Below, in pieces: positions 1 through 8,739 of a DNA stretch of 64,000 nucleotides. A model generated the notes under the pieces. It saw nothing but the letters and a program-made list of their open reading frames with translations, ran no database searches and was not told the origin of the DNA. Location: positions 1 through 64,000 of the forward strand of contig JAURJT010000052.1 in NCBI GenBank assembly GCA_030832095.1, in the 5' to 3' direction. The first letter of the stretch is position 1, and the number at the start of each line of letters is the position of its first letter. The stretch comes from Gammaproteobacteria bacterium (GTDB taxonomy: Bacteria > Pseudomonadota > Gammaproteobacteria > Burkholderiales > Burkholderiaceae_B). Position numbers and translations under genes: made by a program.

Positions 1-204
1 AAAGACATCGTTGATCCAAGGGCAGTCATTGCACAGCAGAAGACAATGCGCACCACGATGGAAGCCAAAATGGAAGTCGTGCAGCAAAAGTGGCTCGCTT
101 TCTGGGATGGCTTGTCAACGCCACAAAAAACGACGCTTTCAAACTATATGAAGTCTAAGCACGCTGCACACACGCAGAAAAAACCTGCGGCTGCGAAGGG
201 TTAA
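1..204 (+). CDS. C-terminal end of a small, possibly Spy/CpxP-like protein (partial)
   Basis: The first frame is open from base 1 to a TAA at 202-204, giving 67 residues with the start outside the window. The segment is amphipathic and helical-looking, with Met, Gln and Lys pairs, a Trp-rich centre and an LSTPQK stretch that resembles the LTPxQ motif of Spy/CpxP-type periplasmic chaperones. It ends in a Lys/Ala-rich tail. No signal peptide can be seen because the N-terminus is missing. The next gene is convergent (stop at 242) with only 37 bases between. The family assignment is tentative; a coding C-terminus is likely because the frame is long and its composition is protein-like. Confidence 0.45.
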   Translation, partial: KDIVDPRAVIAQQKTMRTTMEAKMEVVQQKWLAFWDGLSTPQKTTLSNYMKSKHAAHTQKKPAAAKG

Positions 205-241
205 CGCTACAAGAAAGCCCGCTTCGTGCTGAGACCGATCG

Positions 242-991
242 TCAGTGATTGCTCTCGTGCCCGAAGTAGGCTTGCTCTAATCGTTGCGGCAAGTTTGGTT
301 CGCTTGTCTGCGCCTCAAGTACGATTCGCCCTTGAACGAGCGCATACATCCGATCAGAGGCTGCGAGCGCTTTTTCCATCAACTGCTCAACCAGTAAAAC
401 GGCGGTCCCTAGTTTGCGCAGTTGCGCGACAACGTTCAAGACGCGATCGACCAAGACGGGTGACAGACCAGCTGAAGGCTCGTCTAGCATCAGTAAACGT
501 GGACGCCTGACAAGGCCTTGCGCCACGGCCAGCATTTGTTGCTGCCCACCACTCAGCGCGCCGCCCCGTTCGTGACGCTTGGCGGCGATCTCTGGAAAAT
601 AAGTCAGGGCTTCATCCACGCGGGCAGCGCGTTCACCACGTGGCAAGTCGTAGCCGGCAAGTAATAGATTATCGTTGACTGAAATTTGCGTGAAGACACG
701 ATGGCCTTCGATCACATGGATTAGGCCAGCCGTTGCCGCTTGCCTGGGCGTGACTTGTTTAAAAGGCTTGCCATCAAACGTGACCGAACCTGCCGTAACG
801 GGCAGCAGCCCTGACAGAGCGCACAACAGCGTCGACTTGCCCGCACCGTTAGGCCCTAACAAACAAACGACTTCGCCAGCCGCGATGTGTAGATCAACGC
901 CGTGCAAGACTTGAATCTTGCCATGCCCTGATTCAAGCTTTTCAACAGAGAGTAGAGGTTGTTGTTTCATATCAGCCGCCGAGGTAAGCAT
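242..991 (-). CDS. livF: LivF-type ABC transporter ATP-binding protein
   Basis: ATPase subunit of a branched-chain-amino-acid-type (HAAT) ABC importer, acting on the cytoplasmic face of the membrane. Walker A (GPNGAGKST) is near residues 47-55, the signature LSGGQQQ near 147 is canonical, and Walker B (LLMLDEPSAGLS) follows. The length of 249 aa is normal for LivF. The start at 991 is chosen because a near-perfect AAGGAGGT lies 5 bases upstream; it overlaps the upstream fusion gene by 20 bases. An alternative ATG at 970 begins one base after that gene's stop. It is the last gene of a four-gene operon (binding protein, LivH, LivM-LivG, LivF). The substrate cannot be told from sequence. Confidence 0.93.
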   Translation of the reverse strand: MLTSAADMKQQPLLSVEKLESGHGKIQVLHGVDLHIAAGEVVCLLGPNGAGKSTLLCALSGLLPVTAGSVTFDGKPFKQVTPRQAATAGLIHVIEGHRVFTQISVNDNLLLAGYDLPRGERAARVDEALTYFPEIAAKRHERGGALSGGQQQMLAVAQGLVRRPRLLMLDEPSAGLSPVLVDRVLNVVAQLRKLGTAVLLVEQLMEKALAASDRMYALVQGRIVLEAQTSEPNLPQRLEQAYFGHESNH

Positions 992-2798
992 TGACGACCT
1001 CCTTGTGTGCCCTAATTTCGTCGGGGGTACCCGCCGCTAAAATTTTTCCTAGATTTAACACTGTGACGTCATCGCAGATTGCAAAGATGAGATCGACATG
1101 GTGTTCGACAAGTAAGACACCCGTGCCGCAGGCACTGATGGCTTGTATCAAGGCGCCGAGTTTGTTGATTTCATCACTCGATAAGCCTGCAGCAGGCTCA
1201 TCGAGCATTAAGAAATCAGGCGCAATCATCAAAGCTCGTGCAATTTCGATGAAACGCAATTCACTATGTTGCAGTCGATCGGTTCTGACGTGCGCTAACG
1301 AACCTAAGCCGACGACGGCCAACAAGGCGAGAGCCCTATCCTTGAGCGCCTTGCGCTCGGCTTTCTCTTTCGGCATGGCAAGAAGTGCTTCAAGAAAGTT
1401 AGCCTTGCCTTTTGTGGCGCCGCCAATCATCACGTTCTCAAGCACCGAGATCTCACCGACAATACGCGGGGTTTGGAACGTTCTGGCGATACCACGACTT
1501 GCGCGTAAATGCGGCAGACCAGTCGGCAAGGCCGTTTGCCCAAAGGTCATGGTGCCCTGATTGGGGCTGTAATAGCCAGAGATGACATTGAGGGTCGTAG
1601 TTTTACCGCTGCCGTTCGGTCCGATCAGGCCATGGATCTTGCCAGGCTTGACCTCTAACGTGACACCATCGATGGCGCGCACGCTTCCGAACGTCAGTAC
1701 GATATCCTGTAGCGTCAGACTATTATTACTTGAGCGATTGTGTGGATTCAAAGCAGCGAGCATTTGTGTTTCTGGCGCGACAGTACGGTGCTTGGCCAAA
1801 GGTCTGCGATTGTTGAAATCCAGCAACACTGCGATCCCGCCAGGCATTGCCAGCACAATCACGAGCAGCAAGAACGCATATAAAAATGTTGACCAAGCTG
1901 CCAATGGTGCTGCAATCTCAGGCAAAATCACCAGAATGATTGTGCCAATCATCGGGCCATAAATCGAACCACGGCCACCAATCAGAATCGAGATAAAAAA
2001 TAGTAGAGATAGTTCAAAGGTGAAGGCGTCGGGCGTGACATACGTTTGCAAACCTGCAAATAAGCCACCTGAAAAAGCCGCTAGAGCGCCTGCCAAAATA
2101 AAAACGGGAATCAGTAGGTGGCTTTTTGAAATGCCACAAGCCTCAGCGGCCACCTCGGCGTCACGCACCGCGATTAATCCACTACCAAAACGACTGCGCG
2201 CGATATTGGCGGTGAGCCATGTGCAGACAGCAGCTAGCCCTAAACACAAGTAGTAAAAGCCTAGATTGTCATCAAAGGGTGCTGGCATTTCTGGGCCAGG
2301 TATGCCAATACCCCCGCCCGTCACGCTTTGCCAAGCAAGCGCAATTTGTGTCACGATCGTTGCGAAACCAAGCGTGGTCATTGCGAAATAAAAGGTACGA
2401 AGCCGCAAGGCGGGTAAGCCAACGATGACGCCAAAGATCGCACCCATCACAGAGGCAATAGGCAAAGCAAGCCATACTGAGATGGGATCGAATACTTTTC
2501 CGGCTGTTAAAACGCTTGTTGTGTAAGCACCAATCGTGAGCAAGGCGACATAACCGATCGCGAGTTGCCCAGCAAAGCCAACCACGAGGTTTAAGCCAGA
2601 GATCAACACCCAATAGATGGCGGCGCGTGTACCGATCGATACCCAGTAGTCATTGCTGACGAAGGGCAGGCCGACCGCAAGCACAATAGCGGCCAGAAGC
2701 CAAAAGACTTGCGTACGGACGGATTGCTGCTTCGCTAATATTGAAACCTGCGCGCTAATCGCAACCTCTGCGCTATTCGCTGTTGTCTGAGTGCTCAT
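972..2798 (-). CDS. LivM-LivG fusion: ABC permease joined to ATP-binding domain
   Basis: One 608-residue protein combines a LivM-type permease (about 1-330, with eight or more hydrophobic segments) and a LivG-type ATPase (about 360-608). They are joined by a hydrophilic linker rich in Asn and Ser (about 330-360). Walker A is at about 393-401 and Walker B (FLMLDEPAAGLS) near 529-540. The ABC signature is degenerate: at about 509-513, where LSxGQ is expected, the residues are LQHSE, lacking the Gly and Gln. The start codon overlaps the LivH stop as TAATG. LivM and LivG are usually separate proteins; fused forms occur in some Burkholderiales operons. The partner ATPase downstream has a normal signature, so the two ATP sites may be unequal. 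Confidence 0.93.
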   Translation of the reverse strand: MSTQTTANSAEVAISAQVSILAKQQSVRTQVFWLLAAIVLAVGLPFVSNDYWVSIGTRAAIYWVLISGLNLVVGFAGQLAIGYVALLTIGAYTTSVLTAGKVFDPISVWLALPIASVMGAIFGVIVGLPALRLRTFYFAMTTLGFATIVTQIALAWQSVTGGGIGIPGPEMPAPFDDNLGFYYLCLGLAAVCTWLTANIARSRFGSGLIAVRDAEVAAEACGISKSHLLIPVFILAGALAAFSGGLFAGLQTYVTPDAFTFELSLLFFISILIGGRGSIYGPMIGTIILVILPEIAAPLAAWSTFLYAFLLLVIVLAMPGGIAVLLDFNNRRPLAKHRTVAPETQMLAALNPHNRSSNNSLTLQDIVLTFGSVRAIDGVTLEVKPGKIHGLIGPNGSGKTTTLNVISGYYSPNQGTMTFGQTALPTGLPHLRASRGIARTFQTPRIVGEISVLENVMIGGATKGKANFLEALLAMPKEKAERKALKDRALALLAVVGLGSLAHVRTDRLQHSELRFIEIARALMIAPDFLMLDEPAAGLSSDEINKLGALIQAISACGTGVLLVEHHVDLIFAICDDVTVLNLGKILAAGTPDEIRAHKEVVNAYLGG

Positions 2799-3655
2799 TA
2801 CACTCTCCTTGCGACAGCAGAGCCAAACAGACCTTGCGGGGCGGCTAGCAAGACAACAATAAATAGTGTGAAGACCGCAACCGAGGCAAAGATTCCGCCG
2901 ACTAGAAAATTAGCCGCTTGTTGAAACAGGCCTAAAATTAGGCCACCAATCACGGCGCCGCGGTTATTACCCAAACCGCCCAGTGCGACTGGTACGAATC
3001 CATAAAAATTTAATAAGGCGCCGTTCGCAAAGAACGCCAGCAATAGCTCACCGCCAGAAAAGCCAGCGATACCACCTACAACTGCCGCGAGCATGTAACT
3101 TGCAACACGCAGATTTCGTTCGGGCAGACCTAAGGCTTGGGCCGCGAAGTTATCTTCTGCAACAGCGACAAAGGCGCGTCCGACGAGCGTGCGACGGTAT
3201 AAGAATTCAAGGCCAATAATTGTGAGCGCGCAGGCAACAACGGGGATCCAGAATTTTTCATCCCAAACGCCTTCTCCCCACCCAACCAATTTTGGAAATG
3301 GTCTGGGTTCGGTACCCCATTCAATTGCGGTGACTTGCTGAATCATCAAGGCAAGTGCGAGTGTTGAAAGCACATACAAGTGCTGCTCAAGGCTCTTCAA
3401 CACAGGCCGGACGGCAACGAGTTCTGTGATGTAGCCCAGGATGGCGCAGCAGACCAAGGTGGCCAAAAAGCCAACAATAATAGGCAGTCCAAGTTTCAAA
3501 ATGAAGTACGAGCCAAACACGCCGCCAAGCATGCCAAGCTGCCCCGCGGTGAAACTCATCACCCGTGACGTTGAGTACATGGTGTTATAGGTAATACCAA
3601 CGAGCGCGTAAATCGCGCCCGCCGCCAAGCCGGCGGCGAGAATCGATGCAAACAT
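2798..3655 (-). CDS. livH: LivH-type ABC transporter permease
   Basis: Inner-membrane permease of the branched-chain-amino-acid-type ABC family, 285 aa, close to the usual 290. It is almost entirely hydrophobic, with about eight membrane segments. The Gly-rich cytoplasmic loop in the C-terminal half (FVPVALGGLGNNRGAVIGG) matches the EAA-like loop that contacts the ATPase. The start at 3655 is preceded by AGGAAG at good spacing. Its stop overlaps the start of the LivM-LivG fusion by one base, indicating translational coupling. The binding protein gene lies 26 bases upstream. Confidence 0.92.
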   Translation of the reverse strand: MFASILAAGLAAGAIYALVGITYNTMYSTSRVMSFTAGQLGMLGGVFGSYFILKLGLPIIVGFLATLVCCAILGYITELVAVRPVLKSLEQHLYVLSTLALALMIQQVTAIEWGTEPRPFPKLVGWGEGVWDEKFWIPVVACALTIIGLEFLYRRTLVGRAFVAVAEDNFAAQALGLPERNLRVASYMLAAVVGGIAGFSGGELLLAFFANGALLNFYGFVPVALGGLGNNRGAVIGGLILGLFQQAANFLVGGIFASVAVFTLFIVVLLAAPQGLFGSAVARRV

Positions 3656-3681
3656 GTGTGCTTCCTGAAGGTTCGACTGAC

Positions 3682-4869
3682 TTAGTAACCAGGTGCGAGT
3701 GCGAAGGTTCCGTTTTTCGCAGACCGTGCCTCAGACATGACGATTTCAGATGTTGAGTAGCCGTTGTGTTGGTCAAGAGAGTAGTTATAGGTACCGAAGT
3801 GCCCAGAGTACCCTTTGATTGAATTCCAGTACGCAACGATCCCTTCAGGCTTCGTTGACCCGCTCGCCCCAACTGCTTTAGCGATCAAATCAATTGCATC
3901 GGCGCCGCAGGCGACCCACCACAGCAAGGTGTCGTCTAGCTTGACCTTGGCTTTAAGTAGGTTAGCAACAAAGGCTTGTGTTGCTGGGGGTAAGTTACCC
4001 GCAGCATCATAGCTACAACTCTTGTAGCCAACCGCATAGACCTTGGCCCAGTTATCTGGCTTGTCGAGCAGCGGGGCAATTTCGCCTGAAGAGACCGAAG
4101 GGTGACCGACAAAGGACACATCCCAATTCATTTTTGCGCGAGTATTGAACATGCGCGAATACATACCGGTGCTCACACTCCAGACAACAATCACTTCAGC
4201 GCCGCTGTTTTTGGCTCGTAACATGTCAGGCGTTAGATCAGACTGCGTTGAGTCAATATTGGCTTGATACGTGACCGTAGCCCCCTCTCTTTTAAATGCT
4301 GCAACCGAGGCATTTACGGCGCTCACGCCATAGCCCGTCGTGTCACCAATCACCGCAATCTTTTTGAGCTTTAAGATGTTTAGGCAGTAGTGGCGTACCG
4401 CATCGTCCCACTGCGTGTTTGAGGGCGTAATGCGAAAGGCGTTAGGATATTTTTTGGTATCGATTAAGGTGTCGATGACGCAAGGATGAATATTGGGCAT
4501 TTTGGCTTTCGCCATGATGGGGGTCACCGCCAACGATTCGCCAGAGTTGGTGGGCCCCCAAATTGCATGAACCCGCGCTTGGCTAATGAGCTCTTGCGTA
4601 GCGTTTACAGCCTTGGTTGGGTCGCCTTGCGTGTCGCGCGTGATGATTTCAATTTTTCTGCCACCCACTCCGCCGGCCGCGTTGATTGCGTTTGCGGCAA
4701 AATGAACGCCGCGATCAAAACCTGCAGCAGGTGCCGAGCTTGGGCCTGTCATCGCGACGAGCCAGCCGATTTTTATATTTTCAGTTTGTGCTAAGGCGAT
4801 TCGAGGAAGAGACGAGGCTAAACCCATTGCGCCAACGCTCGCTACGAAATCTCTACGAGAAATACTCAT
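3682..4869 (-). CDS. LivK-type periplasmic ligand-binding protein with Tat-like signal
   Basis: Periplasmic binding protein of the leucine/isoleucine/valine-type family (type 1 fold, Peripla_BP_6), 395 aa, first gene of the ABC operon. The N-terminus has SRRDFVAS followed by a hydrophobic stretch and an ALAQ cleavage site, which is a twin-arginine-type signal; that suggests export of a folded protein. The mature protein begins IKIGWLVAMTGPSS, typical of the family. The context is LivH, LivM-LivG and LivF directly downstream. Such proteins in Burkholderiales often bind aromatic or aliphatic carboxylates or amides rather than amino acids; the ligand here is unknown. A promoter-like sequence lies 72-100 bases upstream. 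Confidence 0.9.
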   Translation of the reverse strand: MSISRRDFVASVGAMGLASSLPRIALAQTENIKIGWLVAMTGPSSAPAAGFDRGVHFAANAINAAGGVGGRKIEIITRDTQGDPTKAVNATQELISQARVHAIWGPTNSGESLAVTPIMAKAKMPNIHPCVIDTLIDTKKYPNAFRITPSNTQWDDAVRHYCLNILKLKKIAVIGDTTGYGVSAVNASVAAFKREGATVTYQANIDSTQSDLTPDMLRAKNSGAEVIVVWSVSTGMYSRMFNTRAKMNWDVSFVGHPSVSSGEIAPLLDKPDNWAKVYAVGYKSCSYDAAGNLPPATQAFVANLLKAKVKLDDTLLWWVACGADAIDLIAKAVGASGSTKPEGIVAYWNSIKGYSGHFGTYNYSLDQHNGYSTSEIVMSEARSAKNGTFALAPGY

Positions 4870-4940
4870 TTGTCTTATCCTTTATATTTATTATTTAGAC
4901 AGCTATTTGGTTCCCGTCTATGTGCGGGACGCCTGAAACG

Positions 4941-4969
4941 AGTATATCTATCGAATCTGTAAAAGACAA
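4941..4969 (-). promoter_or_regulatory. Putative sigma-70 promoter of the first ABC operon
   Basis: On the minus strand TTGTCT (4969-4964) and TATACT (4946-4941) are separated by exactly 17 bases. The -10 box matches the consensus at five of six positions and the -35 at four of six. It lies upstream of the binding-protein start at 4869, leaving a leader of about 65 bases. The call is by eye; no transcript evidence is available. Confidence 0.45.
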
Positions 4970-5089
4970 CACTGCATTTGATCTATTCTTTTTGACAGTT
5001 GAATGAAGGTGATCGCAATTGCCGCAGTGCAACGAAACACTAAGCGATCGTTGCCCACGGTGATTGGTTTGTCTAAAGGCCGACCTATT

Positions 5090-5116
5090 GATCGCGAACT
5101 ATCTTGGTTCGCGATC
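5090..5116. other. Perfect 10-bp inverted repeat between two minus-strand genes
   Basis: GATCGCGAAC (5090-5099) is followed by a 7-base spacer and the exact reverse complement (5107-5116). It sits just downstream of the carboxymuconolactone-decarboxylase-like gene (stop at 5137) on the same strand. It could end or stabilise that transcript. There is no T-run after it, so a simple intrinsic terminator is unlikely; a protein-binding palindrome is also possible. Confidence 0.5.
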
Positions 5117-5136
5117 GCGCGTCAAACACCAAATCC

Positions 5137-5730
5137 TTAAGCGCGCGCCTTGGCTGCTGCGACGGTGTCTGCCCAGGAAGGCACGTCGACACCCGCCGCT
5201 GCGATTTCCATTGACACCATCGTGTAGTAACCGACAACGCATACGAGATCAGAGTATTGCTGGTCGCTCAGTAATGTTTTCGCGCGCTGAAAGGCGGCTG
5301 TGCTGACGCGCTTGGTCGTCAGCAGTTCGGTGACGAAGTCGTAAACGATATCTTCATCAGCCTGCAGCCCTGCAGGTTTACCGCCGCGCGGTAACGCGTC
5401 GACCACTGCAGGCGACACGCCGTCTCTGACAGCCCACTTGCTGTGTAAGCCCCATTCGAATTGAGACTCCATGTGGCGCGCGGTAAGCAAAATCGCAAAT
5501 TCATTTAAGCGTGCGGGTAGTGAAGATTCATTGCGAAAATAATTACTAACGGGCGTAACTACCGCGGCAAATTTAGGCGAGCGCAAGGTCATCCAGTGAT
5601 GTTTGGGCAAATCAGTTAATTGTGCTTGCCATCCTGAGCGATAGAGCTTCATCACCGCTTGTTGTTCGGGCGTGAGGTCCTCGGTTGCGATGGGGGTAAA
5701 GCGCACAGGTTCAAGCGGAGCGGTCGACAT
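5137..5730 (-). CDS. Carboxymuconolactone decarboxylase-family protein
   Basis: A 197-aa all-helical protein of the CMD/AhpD superfamily. The helix with ARHMESQFEWGLHSKWAV (about residues 88-105) carries the Glu and His spaced as in the family core. No CxxC pair is present, so it is not an AhpD-type peroxidase and resembles the decarboxylase-like branch seen in aromatic degradation clusters. The start at 5730 has GGAAA upstream. The divergent neighbour at 5887 is an amidohydrolase, a common partner in catabolic loci. The reaction is not predictable from sequence. Confidence 0.8.
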   Translation of the reverse strand: MSTAPLEPVRFTPIATEDLTPEQQAVMKLYRSGWQAQLTDLPKHHWMTLRSPKFAAVVTPVSNYFRNESSLPARLNEFAILLTARHMESQFEWGLHSKWAVRDGVSPAVVDALPRGGKPAGLQADEDIVYDFVTELLTTKRVSTAAFQRAKTLLSDQQYSDLVCVVGYYTMVSMEIAAAGVDVPSWADTVAAAKARA

Positions 5731-5805
5731 GGAAGTTTCCTTTAGAGAGACAGGCTAAGATACAGAAATAACGAAGTGCCTGATAACAAGCAATGGGTAA
5801 CGGGC

Positions 5806-5833
5806 ATCAAACAAAAGATATCAAACAAAAGAT
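5806..5833. repeat. Tandem 14-bp direct repeat upstream of the amidohydrolase gene
   Basis: ATCAAACAAAAGAT occurs twice without a gap (5806-5819 and 5820-5833), identical in all 14 bases. It lies in the divergent intergenic space between 5730 and 5887, about 55 bases before the amidohydrolase start. It is a candidate binding site for an unseen regulator, or a simple duplication. Confidence 0.5.
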
Positions 5834-5886
5834 ATTAATCATAAGACAATGGGTGAAATACTAGCCCAGAACAACAAGGAGCACAT

Positions 5887-6753
5887 ATGGTTATCACCGA
5901 CGCACAGGTTCACCTCTGGGAGGCTCACCGCCCTGATCGCCCTTGGATGCCAGAAGATGTTGGGCACACCGTGATCATCGCTGGAGAGGGCGCGCGACCA
6001 CACCGCGAAAAGCCTTTCGAAGCAGCAGAAATGACTGAGTTGATGGACGCGACTGGCGTATCACGCGCGATCATCGTGCCGCCATCCATGGTTGGAAGTA
6101 AAAATTTGACCGCGCTTGAGGCCGTACAAAATTACCCTGGTCGTTACGGCATCATGGGGCGCTTTGATCCTGAGGATCCAAACGCGCGTGGTTTGCTTGA
6201 AACCTGGCTCACGCAACCAGGCATGCTTGGTATTCGCATGACGTTTCACAAAGCGAAGTGGTCACGCTGGTTGGCAGATAGTTCACTGGATTGGTTTTGG
6301 GCGGGCTGTGAACGTCTTGGGATTCCGGTCATGGTGCTGATGTCTGAGCAACTTGATGTGTTAGATCGACTTGCAACGCGTTATCCAGATTTGAAACTTA
6401 TTTTGGATCATATGGGTCGCAAAAGTGCCTTACGCGATGACGCCTGTTTTGCCGACCTCGACATTATGCTCAAACTGGCTCGGCATAAAAATCTGTCAGT
6501 GAAGGTGACGTCTGCGCCTGGCTACAGCACGCACCCGTATCCTTTTAAAAACATTCAGCCCTATTTGCAGCGCATCATTGAAGGCTTTGGGCCAGAGCGC
6601 TCGATGTGGGGTTCGGATGTCTCGCGACTACCTTGCACCTATGCGCAGTGCGTAAGCCTATTCACCCAAGAGATGAGCTTTTTAAAAGGAAAAGATCTCG
6701 AGATGGTGATGGGCGGGGCCTTAGCGAAGGTGCTGAATTGGCCCGCAGCCTAA
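5887..6753 (+). CDS. Amidohydrolase family 2 metal-dependent hydrolase
   Basis: A 288-aa TIM-barrel protein of the amidohydrolase-2 (ACMSD/LigI-like) family. It opens with ITDAQVHLWE, has a barrel His in LILDHMGRK, and ends with the typical MWGSDVSRLP containing the late Asp. The N-terminal metal site has a single His in this motif rather than HxH, as in lactonase-like members. The ATG at 5887 follows AAGGAG at 5 bases. Family members hydrolyse lactones or decarboxylate ring-cleavage products; the substrate here is unknown. The convergent SDR gene ends only 3 bases away. Confidence 0.85.
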   Translation: MVITDAQVHLWEAHRPDRPWMPEDVGHTVIIAGEGARPHREKPFEAAEMTELMDATGVSRAIIVPPSMVGSKNLTALEAVQNYPGRYGIMGRFDPEDPNARGLLETWLTQPGMLGIRMTFHKAKWSRWLADSSLDWFWAGCERLGIPVMVLMSEQLDVLDRLATRYPDLKLILDHMGRKSALRDDACFADLDIMLKLARHKNLSVKVTSAPGYSTHPYPFKNIQPYLQRIIEGFGPERSMWGSDVSRLPCTYAQCVSLFTQEMSFLKGKDLEMVMGGALAKVLNWPAA

Positions 6754-6756
6754 ACA

Positions 6757-7545
6757 CTACAACCAAGTCTTTGCGCGCGAAGACACGCCACCGTCAATCG
6801 TAATAATTGTGCCGGTGGTGTAGCCCGACAAGTCAGAGGCCAAAAACGCAACCGCGTTTGCGATCTCTTCGACTTTGCCGGTACGGCCAAAAGGCATTGA
6901 GGCAACGAGTTGCTTCCATTTTTCAGCATCGCCCAACGTTAACTCGGCGCGTTTGCGTAAAAAATTATAAAGACGCTCGGTCAACACCGGGCCTGGGTTT
7001 AAACCCACGACGCGAATATTATGCTCAGGGCTGACAGAACCCAGTGAACGGGTGAGCGCCATTAGCGCAGCACAACCCGAGGTGCCCGCCAGATACGTTG
7101 AGGTTAGGTTTTCACCGGCGTGGCCAATCACATTCACGATGACGCCGGGTGTCTTGAGAGGTTTCCAGACTTGAAAGGCTAAGCGGGTCATGTTGATGTA
7201 GCCAAACACTTTTAGATCCCAACCATCGCGCCAGCTTTGATCATCAAAGTCTTCGATCGACCCTAGCGGCACGGCACCTGCGTTGTTGACCAAAATATCG
7301 GTGGTCGCAAGTCGGGTTCTCAATAACTCGACATTGGCCGGTTTGGTCAGATCTAGTGCAGTGAAAGACACCTCGACGTTAGACACCTTTTTGATTTCGT
7401 CAACAGCTGCTTCTAAATCACCGGCAGAGCGCGAAACGAGATGAACCGCACAGCCCTCAAGTGCGAGTGCTTTGGCCGCGCCAAAGCCCAAACCTTTTGA
7501 ACCACCCGTGATTAAGGCGCGTTTGCCTGCGAGATGAAGATCCAT
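6757..7545 (-). CDS. Short-chain dehydrogenase/reductase
   Basis: A 262-aa classical SDR. The nucleotide-binding loop TGGSKGLG is at about 13-20 and the NNAGAV motif is in the centre. At the catalytic site the usual YxxxK appears altered: the segment reads STYLAGTSGCAALM, so the Tyr is displaced and the Lys is not at the standard place. This resembles the SDR subgroup in which the active-site Lys is lost, so the activity is uncertain. The C-terminal GTIITIDGG is normal. A strong AGGAGG precedes the ATG at 7545. It is probably transcribed alone. Confidence 0.83.
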   Translation of the reverse strand: MDLHLAGKRALITGGSKGLGFGAAKALALEGCAVHLVSRSAGDLEAAVDEIKKVSNVEVSFTALDLTKPANVELLRTRLATTDILVNNAGAVPLGSIEDFDDQSWRDGWDLKVFGYINMTRLAFQVWKPLKTPGVIVNVIGHAGENLTSTYLAGTSGCAALMALTRSLGSVSPEHNIRVVGLNPGPVLTERLYNFLRKRAELTLGDAEKWKQLVASMPFGRTGKVEEIANAVAFLASDLSGYTTGTIITIDGGVSSRAKTWL

Positions 7546-7767
7546 ACTGCCTCCTGAAGTTGCTGTCTCTAGCGCTAGGCGCTTTCTCTTTGATGATTGT
7601 TGATAATCTTACCCGAGATGTTGTGGTCAGCGCGACGATACGAATCATTTTGCATTGCGCAAAGCCAGCGCCTAGTGTAAAAAAGCCTTGTGGTGGTAGC
7701 GCGAGATTGCGGAGTAGAGATATCTAGCCTTCGCAAATTGATTGATGTCGTGACTGAAAAGAAAAAT

Positions 7768-8739
7768 ATGAGACAAAAACTACTGTTATGCCTGACCGCG
7801 GCGACATTGTTGCTCACCCAAAATGTGAGCGCGCAAAGTCAGTCTTATCCCAACAAGCCGATTCGAATGATTGTCGGCTTTGCGCCCGGTGGCTCTGCAG
7901 ATATTTCAGCAAGAATTTTTGCTGAAGCGATGACGAGAGAGCTCAAAGAGACGGTCGTTGTCGAGAACAAAGGAGGTGCCGGTGGCAATATTGCTGCGGC
8001 AGAAGTTGCGCGTGCCGAGCCCGACGGCTACACAATTTTTTATGCGACTTCCGCAATTGTTTTAGGCCCCCTCTTGTACCAAAGTGTGAAGTACGATCCC
8101 TTTGTGGATTTTTCGCCCGTAATGTTGACGGCGACGAATCCTTTGGTGTTTTTAACGACGCCAAGTTTGGCGCCACGTTCGCTCAAAGAGTTTGTGGCGT
8201 ATGCAAAAGCTCAAGGCAATATGAACTATGGCTCAAGCGGCGCGGGCACGATGACTCACTTGCCCGCTGCGGCCTTTGCACGAGAGTTTGGTTTAGAGTC
8301 TAGCCACATCGCCTACAAGGGCGAATCTCCAGCGCTGATCGATGTCGCCAGTGGTCGTACGCAGTTCATGATATCCACCTTAAGCGCAGCGGTAGCGATG
8401 TTGTCTGATGCGCGAGTGCGTGCCTTAGCGATTGCGGCGACGCAGCGCAGCCCATTGTTTCCGGATGTGCCCACTTTTAATGAGGCGCTGGGCACGACGG
8501 ATTGGGTGATGGGCGCTTGGCAAGGCGTGGTCGTGCCCAAAGGCGTTGCCCCCGAGATCATCAAAAAGTTGAGTGGTGTGCTGGCGACTGTGTTGCAAGA
8601 GCCTGCGCTCAAAACCAAACTCGCTCCGCAAGGTACCGTGCTTTTAGGGGGTACGCCTGCGCAGTTCACTCAATATATGAAAGAAGAGCAAGTTCGCTGG
8701 AAAAAAATTATTACCGAGAGTGGCGCCAAGGTCGAATAG
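7768..8739 (+). CDS. Bug/TctC-family tripartite tricarboxylate transporter binding protein
   Basis: Periplasmic solute-binding protein of the Bug family, 323 aa from the ATG at 7768. The frame is open further upstream, but this start gives a clean signal peptide (MRQKLLLCLTAATLLL, cleavage after VSAQ). The mature part begins SYPNKPIRMIVGFAPGG, the family hallmark, and VVENKGGAGGNIAAAEVA follows. No membrane subunits (TctA/TctB) are adjacent, so it is an orphan receptor. A second copy of its last eight codons lies just downstream (see 8714-8785). The ligand is unknown, typically a carboxylate. Confidence 0.92.
   Translation: MRQKLLLCLTAATLLLTQNVSAQSQSYPNKPIRMIVGFAPGGSADISARIFAEAMTRELKETVVVENKGGAGGNIAAAEVARAEPDGYTIFYATSAIVLGPLLYQSVKYDPFVDFSPVMLTATNPLVFLTTPSLAPRSLKEFVAYAKAQGNMNYGSSGAGTMTHLPAAAFAREFGLESSHIAYKGESPALIDVASGRTQFMISTLSAAVAMLSDARVRALAIAATQRSPLFPDVPTFNEALGTTDWVMGAWQGVVVPKGVAPEIIKKLSGVLATVLQEPALKTKLAPQGTVLLGGTPAQFTQYMKEEQVRWKKIITESGAKVE

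Noticed and set aside
1582-1962. Plus-strand open frame opposite the LivM-LivG fusion
   Set aside because: It is antisense to a clearly coding region with intact Walker motifs and has no family motif or ribosome site.
5806-5833. Transposon target-site duplication
   Set aside because: The two 14-bp copies are adjacent with nothing between them, so no inserted element is present.
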